Origin: Solicoccozyma terricola
Taxonomy: Eukaryota > Basidiomycota > Tremellomycetes > Filobasidiales > Piskurozymaceae
Assembly: GCA_001600875.1 (NCBI GenBank)
Contig: BCLD01000011.1
Coordinates: 186,001 to 250,000, forward strand
Reading direction: 5' to 3'
Length of the DNA: 64,000 nucleotides
The notes below the pieces were generated by a model, which saw only the letters and a program-made list of their open reading frames with translations, was not told the origin of the DNA and made no database searches. Below are positions 56,381-64,000 of the stretch, piece by piece (position 1 is the first letter of the stretch; each line of letters starts with the position of its first letter). A program made the translations under genes and the position numbers.

Positions 56381-58559
56381 ATGTCAACGTTTCGTCCCAC
56401 AGCAGCGATAATGGCTTGCAACCCGCCACTAGGTCATGTCAAGGAAGATTTGATATACATAAGACACCCCGGGGGGCGCACAAGAAACGAAGAGGAAGGG
56501 GCACCACAGATTCCAACATCAAATATACCCCGCACACCCCAGGATGGTACGTGCCGCCGGTAGTTTCCGACGAGTCCCTGATCCAATGCTAATGACAGCC
56601 CACCTGGGGTGTACCTCAACGCAGGACGCAGATAAACATATCGTTGTCGGAGCCATTCGCAAGCACCACGGTCTGGAGCTCTCGCCCGCTCCCTGTGATG
56701 ACCCAAGGGATCCGTTAAGATGGTCCAGGTCACTCAAGTATGCGGCAATCGCAGCGGCATCTTTGACCAACTTCGTGGGAAACATCACCTGTGCAGGGCC
56801 AGCGACGGCCACCCGGATCCTCCAGGCCGAGTTTGGCAAGAGCGCGCAGCGAGTGAACGACTTGCTTTCGGTAGGTCTTATGCGAGCGGGAAGGTCCGCA
56901 GTGGCGGCGGAAGCTGACGGTACAGAGCCAAAACAGTACAATTTCCTGATGCTTGCTTTCGGTAACTTGTTCTGGGTGCCGTTCTCCGTCAAGTTTGGCA
57001 AGAGACCCGTCCTTATCGTATCGATGTTCTTGCTCTTGGGCTCACAAATCTGGGCTGCAAAGGCGAACTCCTTTGGCAGCTTGCTGGGGGCCCGGTTCTT
57101 GACTGGATTTTCCGCCTCAGCGGGTGAGGTTAGTCATCCACAGCATGCCTGTCACTAGTCAGGCGACATTCTGACCCTTTGTGTTGTCTACACAGAGCAT
57201 CGTGCCCGCAATCGTCGCAGACATTTTCTTCCTACACGAACGTTCTGCAATGATGGCGATGTGAGTGTCTGCTCACCACGTTGCTCACCACGTTGCTCAC
57301 CCCTTCCCGTCGACAATTCAACCTTGCCGATGCCATCCCAGATACGTCATCCTCGCAGCCAGTGGCACTGCTGTGGGGCCCTTGGTCTCAGGGTACTTCC
57401 TGGCGACACCCGGATCATGGAGGAATTTTATGTGGTTGTGCGTCGGACTCTGCGGAGCCAACCTCATCCTCCTCTTCTTTTGCCTGCCGGAGAGCAATTT
57501 CACCCGGCCAGCAGAGCATTTGCACGCTGTTGCTCCACCGTCGTTGGAAGAGATGGGTTTCAATGACAAGGCGGTGAGCTCGCACATCGAGGTGGCAGAA
57601 GTTGCAGCGGCAACTACGTCACCATCTGTGGAGAGTCAGCAAAAAGGCGTCAACGTCGTCAACATTTCGAACCCATCATTCGCGGAAATTTGTTTGTCGC
57701 CACCCAAGATCAATCACGAAGTCCGCTTCTGGGTTACTGCCGCCCACCCATTCATCCTTTTGCTGTCTCCCACAGTTCTTTGGGGGATATTCGCCTATGG
57801 CATTTTGTTGGCCCCACAGCTCATGATGATGTGAGTCGCTGCTGCAACAGTGCTTGCCATGGTGAACGCGAAGCTGACTCTGGATGCGTTTTGGGCTGGT
57901 AGCTTGAACATGCCGAACCTACTCATTCCCCCTCCCTACTACTTCTCGGGAGGCCAAGTAGGTCTGATGCAAGTTGCTGCCATCGTCGGATTCATCCTTG
58001 CTATGTTCGCCGGCGGGTACATATCAGACGTCATCACCGCCAGAGAGATCATCAAAAACAAAGGCAAAGTCATCACCGAACAACGTCTCAAGTCACTCAT
58101 ACCCCTTTGGTGGGTCTCCCCGCTGGCTTGCTTGCTCACGGGGCTGGCCGGAGAGAAGCTTTGGGCGTGGTACTATATCGCTATCACATTTGGCATGCGT
58201 GAGTGGATCTCACCGTATAGGATCTTGTCTGCGAAAGCGCACGTACTGACGCAAGCGAGTTCGCAGTCTCCTTCGGAGCAGTCTACGCCCCTAACATCGC
58301 CGTTACCTACGTAGTCGAGAGCTTCCCCAAGCAAGCTGCTCAGTGCCTCGTCTCGATCAACGTCTTCAAGAACATGGTGGGTTTTCTCTTCCTCTACCAA
58401 GCGGTCACCTGGATCCAGACGCGAGGCTTCCTTCAGCCATTCATCATCATGATGACCTTGCAATTGGCAATCTTTATTTTGGCCGTTCCGCTCTACTTCT
58501 ATGGCCACCGATTGAGGCATTCGCGGTTTCTGAACCGATTGAACAAAGCCCTACCTTGA
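56381..58559 (+). CDS. MFS transporter, DHA1-like
   Basis: This is a 12-helix plasma-membrane carrier of the drug:H+ antiporter-like group. Exon 1 starts at ATG 56381 (or 56411) and ends at GTACGT. A following intron with a TGCTAATGAC branch site (about 56545-56597) joins to a segment ending in DDPRDPLRWSRSLKY, the DPxDPLxW motif before TM1 in these carriers. Then follow LAFGNLFWVPFSVKFGKRPV (motif A region), SAGESIVPAIVADIFFLHER, AASGTAVGPLVSGYFL (motif C, antiporter signature), LLFFCLPES and a loop of about 100 residues. Later segments are GGQVGLMQVAAIVGFILAMF, NIAVTYVVESFPKQAAQ and VFKNMVGFLFLY. The stop is at 58557-58559. If the intron is retained, the ATG at 56544 would be used instead. 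Its substrate is unknown, and it may export xenobiotics like its ABC neighbour. Confidence 0.88.
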
Positions 58560-61211
58560 GGGGTCCCCCCGGGGGGGGGGGGGAGGGGGGAGGAAGGTGA
58601 TTGAGACGCAGTGTTTGAGGCGAGGGCATTTCCATGTTTGCAAGCGGGTTTGGGAGTGGTATGTAATATAAAAATTTGTTGCTGAATATGACATGATCGG
58701 TGGAAGCAGGCATGATTCGTGCCTGTCAATACATTTGGAGTACACTTTGAACCATTGAATCAGCAGTGGGACATCCGGTACGTCCACGAGGTTGTTCTCT
58801 CCTCAATATATTGCTTACGCTTCCACCCAGTTGCCAAATATTCCGGCTGGCATACCAGCGCATTACGCAGGCAATCAGCAGACACAATTCACGGCTCAGC
58901 CTCATTGGGAGCATGATGACGGTGAAAGAGGATTTCTGAAATGGTTGGTGTCGAGTCTGACGACCCAGTTGACTCCCAAATCGATTGAACCTAACAAAGC
59001 GACGACCCAGAGGTCGCTCTCTGCAGCCGTATTCGACCGAGGCACGAAGACGGGGCTGGTTACAGGTTACCTAGCCGCTCAAAACATCGCCTCACCTGAA
59101 TAGAGCTTGATTCTAGCCCGTGAAATTGTCGTGAGGAACGAGCGAGTTCAGTCTTGGATCGGAGAAGAGAGTCTTCCTGGCGTTGTAGGCACCAACAGGT
59201 GAAAAACAGGGACGGGGTCTCCTGCAACTCACCGACGCGGAAGTGAGCACCAGTCCACACAGCCATGAGGGCCTGGCCTTTTCGCTCCCCGCCCATACGG
59301 GAGCGATAGCCAACCCTGGGTCACTCGAAGGAATGTCAACGAGGTGGACGGGGTTGTTGTGGAAGTTCGAAGTTGGCTTGAGGTCGATCTTACATCTACC
59401 GTCACCATCTCCAAATAGACCCGAAAGGCTACCTAGGTCCATGAGCTTAGCCCAACCTCCCCCGTCTCATTCTCCGATCAGGAGTCCTGGTTGGGGGGTT
59501 CAGTGGGGTTATGGATCTGAAAAATGGATTTCATGTTGTGTCTACGTAAGCACACTTCTAGCTCGACATTCCCTGGACCTTCATAATCAAAGAGACAGCT
59601 AGAGGACGATGGTAATCCCGATACTTCCATCTCCTGTTGTTCCTCCGGACAACTGTTCGATTGTCGGGATGTGTGCCTTAAATTCCAAGGTGATAAGCGC
59701 TGTAAAGACCCGGATATTTCAAGGAATCCATCCACACCAACAGCGGGACGCCTTATCCATACTCACAGCATTCCTAGTGGGATATTATTTCTCCTGGCCG
59801 TACATCCTTCGGCGACAGGTCAAGTTCCTCTTCTTCCGGACAGGTCGACGAGACACCTAGCTATCCTGCATTTCGACAGTATAATGTTTCAATTTCTCAC
59901 AGGTGACTTGGAGAGATCATGGAGGTCAAGGAAGGAGCGGATGAGCTGGTCTGCATGGGCCATTTCATTGTCTGTTCGCAAATGCAAGGATGAGTTGGGT
60001 ATTATTTGCCACTTTCGCCACAGTTACTTGTTACGGGACTATTCTAGTATCGAAACTTGCTCTCTCGTTCACACTGGTTCTCTCTCTCTTTAACCACATT
60101 TCTATTAGTTACTAAGACGAGAACCAGGTATGTTTTCTACCTTGGATATAGGATGACAGCGCATTTCAAGACTGATTTCGACCTATCAAGGATAGTTGAA
60201 TATCAACACTCTTCACGTGGGTGTCGTGGCCACCTGAGCTATATCACCGACATCCTAGGCGGCTGTCCACCACCTGGGCTCTTTTCTCTTCGACATCATT
60301 ATAATTGCTGAGACAGAGAAGAGGCTAAAGGCTTTCCCAGATGGAACCTCTACTAAAAGATCTCGTTCATGCGCTAGGATTCGAAGGTTTAGCCCACGAT
60401 AGGGTGACACCCGAATTTGAGTGGCGGCCCATTGCAGGTTGATAAGATAAGGCTATCGCGAGACGCGACCCGGACGGCGTGGGTCGTTAGAGTGAGAGTG
60501 TTGTACTAGTGGCCCAGTGAAAGGGTAAGGTGGGATGCAATAGGATGCAATGGGACGAGAGGGAACTCGCTCTAATGCTACGTAATACTCGTGCCATTGC
60601 GATAGAAACCTTAGTTTAGAAGATCTTCAGAATATCAGCCTGGGCTGAGGCCCTACTTGGCCTTCCGCTCTTGTAGCTGCTTTGAGGTGCTCCGCAAGAC
60701 GACGATTCCAGTCGGGTTTTGCCTTCCAGTTAGATCGACCAGAGGAATCAAGCACCTTCCTAACCTTTCCCGGGGGCACACAGGGGGTTTCTTTTGCAAG
60801 GACAGGATATCATTTTACTGTCACCGTTCAAGTCGAGGCTTGGACATGGATTTGGTGATGAGCGCTGTCGAATTGTAGGAAGGACAGTCTGTCAGTGCCT
60901 TCAAATTGGGTGGAAAACAGTGGGCAATCTCTGAAATCGCTTATATTATGAAAAAGATTGCCAAAAAGAAGAGGTATATAAAGGCAAGAACTTGTGAGGC
61001 AAGGGCGGGTAAGATACCCAGGACCCGTTTTGAAACACCACAGTCGCTGCAGTCCTTGCACTCATAACTGCAATACGTGACAACGTTGCCGCTAACATCG
61101 GGGTCATGCCGCAAAAACAGCCATCAGAGCCAAATATGACTACATGTTTTCCAGTGTCACATTCCTTGATGTATTAGCTTGGCGCTAGCGTTCACAACTT
61201 TAACAAATGGG
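58560..61211. other. 2.65 kb gene-poor region
   Basis: It begins with a poly-G stretch (58571-58590) just after the MFS stop. On the minus strand at 59102-59442, exon-like blocks (KTLFSDPRLNSLVPHDNFTG before a stop; FHNNPVHLVDIPSSDPGLAI upstream) could be the 3' end of a lost gene of a family I do not recognise. The remaining 1.7 kb show no coding or RNA feature that I can support. Confidence 0.4.
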
Positions 61212-63505
61212 TTACAGCTTGGGATGCGCACCGGAGTCGTGTGCTCTGGAGAAGCTCAGATCGGGATGGCCAACGAAGAAGGTCAAGCTGTGCGGGTTCA
61301 GCATGGAACTGGCGAGGCAACGTCAGGCCATTGGACTCCCTTACACATAGTGAGAACTCACCCCGTGTTCAAGGAAGACGGTTTTGCGCCATTTACGACC
61401 TTTTTGACAGCAACTTCGACCCGTTTCCCGTTAGTAGTGTACTGCGGTCGGGGGAGGTAAGCTACCGTATGGAGAATAGAATGCGCCGCAGGTATGATAT
61501 AAACCACTCACCGGTATATCTGCAAAGTTTTCAGACAATAAGGTTAGATGGGGGATGTGGACGTTTGATAAAAGAGAGGTAGAGCCCTCACCTGGACATT
61601 CGATGACCTTGGCGGGCACATGGCGACGCGATAGCCTGGTGGCAATGTTATCCTTGATTTGTTTCACTGTAGCACTTGAAAGCTCCTTTCCTTGTTGTGG
61701 TCTGACAAAAAGGATGACTCTCTCATCACCATCGGGTGTCTTTTGACCGACGACGATGCAATCGTCCACGCTGACGGTTTGCACGAGAGTCAGCCTGTTT
61801 CTGTGATGAGAGCCGAGAAGGAAATCACCGGAAGGAACAACACTCACAGGTCCTTCATCTCCTCGACGACGGCGTAGATCTCGGCACTTCCAAATCGGAC
61901 TCCCTGAGGGTTAAGAACGCCATCGCTTCTACCCTGCATGATGACTCCTTTGGTGGCTGGATCGATTTGGACTGTTGACGGAAGGGATAATTAGAAAAAG
62001 GGCCTGAAGGCAACGGGGGCGGGTCTCGCGCATCGACGTACCAAAGTCACCTTGATACCACACGGTCTTGCCTGGATAGTGATTGAAGTAGGTGTCTTTG
62101 AGCTTGGAATCTTCTGCATCATCTCCAAGCAGCGCGATAGGCATGTTGGGGAACGGCTTGGTGATCACCATGTCCCCTTCTTCCCCGACGGCGACCGGTC
62201 TCGCGTCATCGTTCCAGCTTTCCAAGGCGATACCAAGCAGAGGGCACTGGATTAGTCCGGCATAAACGGGGAGAACGGGGCAACCGCCGACGAAACCGCC
62301 GCAGATATCGGTGCCACCGGACGCGTTGTTGATGTAGACGTCCCTTATGGAGTGTTTGATGTACGTGTATAACTCGGCTTTGAGAGGAGCTCCGGCGCTA
62401 GCAATGGACCTGAGTGATTTAAGGCAGTGCGTTTTCCTGGGGATGTGACCTTGAGAGTAGATGAGCTGCAGATATCGTGGGCCCAGAGAGAATAACGAGA
62501 CGCTGTTTGCCGGGCAATATACAGGGCGTCAAGGTGCGAACACAATGGGGGGAAAATCGGACACCTACTTGAAAGCATCAACCATGTCAAACATGGCGAG
62601 ACTATGCGGGAAGAAAGGATTTCCATCGTATGTAATGACGCACATCCCCATGGAAAGATGATTGACCATCGAATTCCTACGGGAATGTTGTTGGAATCAT
62701 TCAGCACGGTCACAACACTGAAAGCGTGCGAGGACGAAAAGGGGAGGAAGGAATGGAAGGGATGGAGGCTTACCACATCATCCAACCCGTCGTCGTGATC
62801 TGCAAAATTGTATCTCCCGCTTTACAATTCGAATGTAAAAATCCATACTGTTTAGCAGATAGCACCATCCCTCCTTGGTTGTGAATGATCGCTTTGGGTG
62901 CTCCAGCTGTCCGACACCGGAAAGGAACGAAGCGACGGGAGATTCAGACTATGATGGGTTTAGATTACGAGCGTTTCCACGTCGTACTCACTCGTTCCGC
63001 TAGAGAATAAGACCCACAGTGGGTCTGCCGCCGACCCTCTATGAAAGCTAATCTCCGTAGCGCTTTTATCAAGGAACCGTGGGTACGGAATTACCTCCAC
63101 ACCGACTGTGTTTGAAAACTCATCGAACACATGCCCTCTTGGATACCGATCCTTCTCAAGTTGTCCAACAACGACCACGTACTTCAATCCAACAGTCGCT
63201 AACTTAGGAGCGATTACAGCGAGTTTGGGGAGGACGGGTAGGTCTTTACCTTGGAATCGGAACTTGTCGGTGGATAGAAGGACGGTCGGTTTAAACTGAT
63301 GTTCTCAAGAGCGTGGGACACGGCGAGGATCGCGCGAGGCATCAGCGAGACGTAAAGAAACTTGTAACGATAAGCCCAACATACCTGCATAAACCTCTCC
63401 AAGATAGCTGATTCGCCCAACTCTGGTGAAGTAGAGCTCCAAATGGCTCCAATCGATGACGTAGCCAAGACCATGATGATAGCCTCTGCGTCGGGGCGGG
63501 GGCCG

Positions 63506-63540
<35 letters not shown>

Positions 63541-64000
63541 CGAGTGTCACAGATCGTTAGAATTCAGATGGGCCTTCGGAGGCTTCAGGATGACATGGAA
63601 ACCGATTACTAACCCGCATTATTGGGTATGATGGCCGCCACTCGATCACCTGCAGATAAACCCATCTTCTTCAAGGCGCTTGCAGCCTGAGCCACTTCGG
63701 TATACAATTCCGCGTATGTCAACTGTCTAATGAAGCTGGTTGCCAACCTCTCGCCGGCTGTGGGTAATTGTTGACCCTCCATGAGACTAACGACTGCTAG
63801 CTGGGTAGAGGATCGGGCGTGTGGGTGGGCTAAGAGCATGTTCTCGGCCCAGTTGAGACGCGTGGTCCCGAATCGATTACGGGTCGTTGACATGGGACTC
63901 CATGCATCGAAGAGCTGATGGGTAGATAAGAATGAGCTCGTTGTTCTACCTCATAGAGTCCTCACAAATATCGCTCACCGGAGTCGATCCTCTCTCACCA
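61212..64000 (-). CDS. acetoacetyl-CoA synthetase, 5' end beyond window
   Basis: This enzyme of the ANL adenylating superfamily activates acetoacetate to acetoacetyl-CoA in the cytosol. The visible start is within the N-terminal region (FDAWSP, then TTRLNWAENMLLAHPHAR). It continues with ALKKMGLSAGDRVAAIIPN, IGAIWSSTSPELGESAILERF and WVLFSSGTT joined to GAPKAIIHNQGGMVLS (AMP-binding loop). Later blocks are YINNASGGTDICGGF, GKTVWYQGDF, IMQGRSDGVLNPQGVRFGSAE, LSRRHVPAKVIE and TNGKRVEVAVKKVVNG (catalytic Lys region). The end NPHSLTFFVG and stop at 61212-61214 match the family tail. Exon 5' of 63980 runs off the window, so some 80-100 N-terminal residues are missing. An intron at about 63480-63560 contains a C33-like tract. 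The gene is unrelated to the pyroglutamate cluster. Confidence 0.9.

Noticed and set aside
60360..60480. Possible tRNA-like T-arm sequence (GGATTCGAAGG)
   Set aside because: No matching acceptor, D or anticodon stems can be folded around it on either strand.
63508..63540. 33-base poly-G as a G-quadruplex or telomere-like element
   Set aside because: It is a pure homopolymer inside an intron without telomere repeat structure; a simple tract or sequencing artefact explains it better.

Overview
This window is nuclear DNA of a filamentous or yeast-like fungus, most likely a basidiomycete; I lean towards Tremellomycetes but cannot prove it from sequence alone. Nearly every gene is cut by several short introns (about 45-90 bases, GT...AG, often with a CTAAC/CTGAC-like branch site). 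The families are fungal: NmrA-like, Dal5-type MFS, Zn2Cys6 regulators, a PDR-type ABC transporter, Atg26/Ugt51 sterol glucosyltransferase and an FRM2-type nitroreductase. Gene spacing is loose and several intergenic stretches hold decayed gene pieces, as in accessory chromosome regions. There is one 60-base assembly gap (4846-4905) and many homopolymer C/G tracts. I recognised no tRNA, rRNA, intact transposon or CRISPR array.

Left third (about 0.2-28.1 kb): nitrogen-scavenging genes. In order: an NmrA-like protein (minus), a Dal5/allantoate-type MFS permease (minus), an M20-family amidohydrolase (plus), an orphan amidase last exon, a class C beta-lactamase-like serine hydrolase (plus), a broken PLP-aminotransferase tail, and a Zn2Cys6 regulator (plus). 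Then comes the core. Two separate, divergently transcribed genes correspond to the B and A halves of ATP-dependent 5-oxoprolinase, which is normally one fused protein in eukaryotes. They are followed by an NCS1 permease (minus) diverging from pyroglutamyl peptidase I (plus), then a DUF1445/D-glutamate-cyclase-family gene (plus) and a second Zn2Cys6 regulator (plus). Together these look like a pyroglutamate (5-oxoproline) utilisation cluster: release from peptides, uptake, interconversion with D-glutamate, ATP-dependent ring opening to glutamate, and local regulators.

Middle (28.1-43.4 kb): mostly gene-poor. It has a 5' piece of a CaiB/BaiF CoA-transferase gene, an apparent fusion of a fungal rhodopsin-like (SAT4/PTH11-type) seven-helix domain to a FucP-like MFS transporter, an uncertain small gene, an FRM2-type nitroreductase (minus) and a small Ser-rich hypothetical protein (minus).

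Right third (43.4-64.0 kb): Atg26/Ugt51-like sterol glucosyltransferase (minus) diverging from a full-size PDR-type ABC exporter (plus), a DHA-like MFS transporter (plus), a gene-poor stretch, and acetoacetyl-CoA synthetase (minus) running off the right edge. The nitroreductase, ABC and MFS promoters share tandem TCCCACA motifs, suggesting a common xenobiotic-response regulator.
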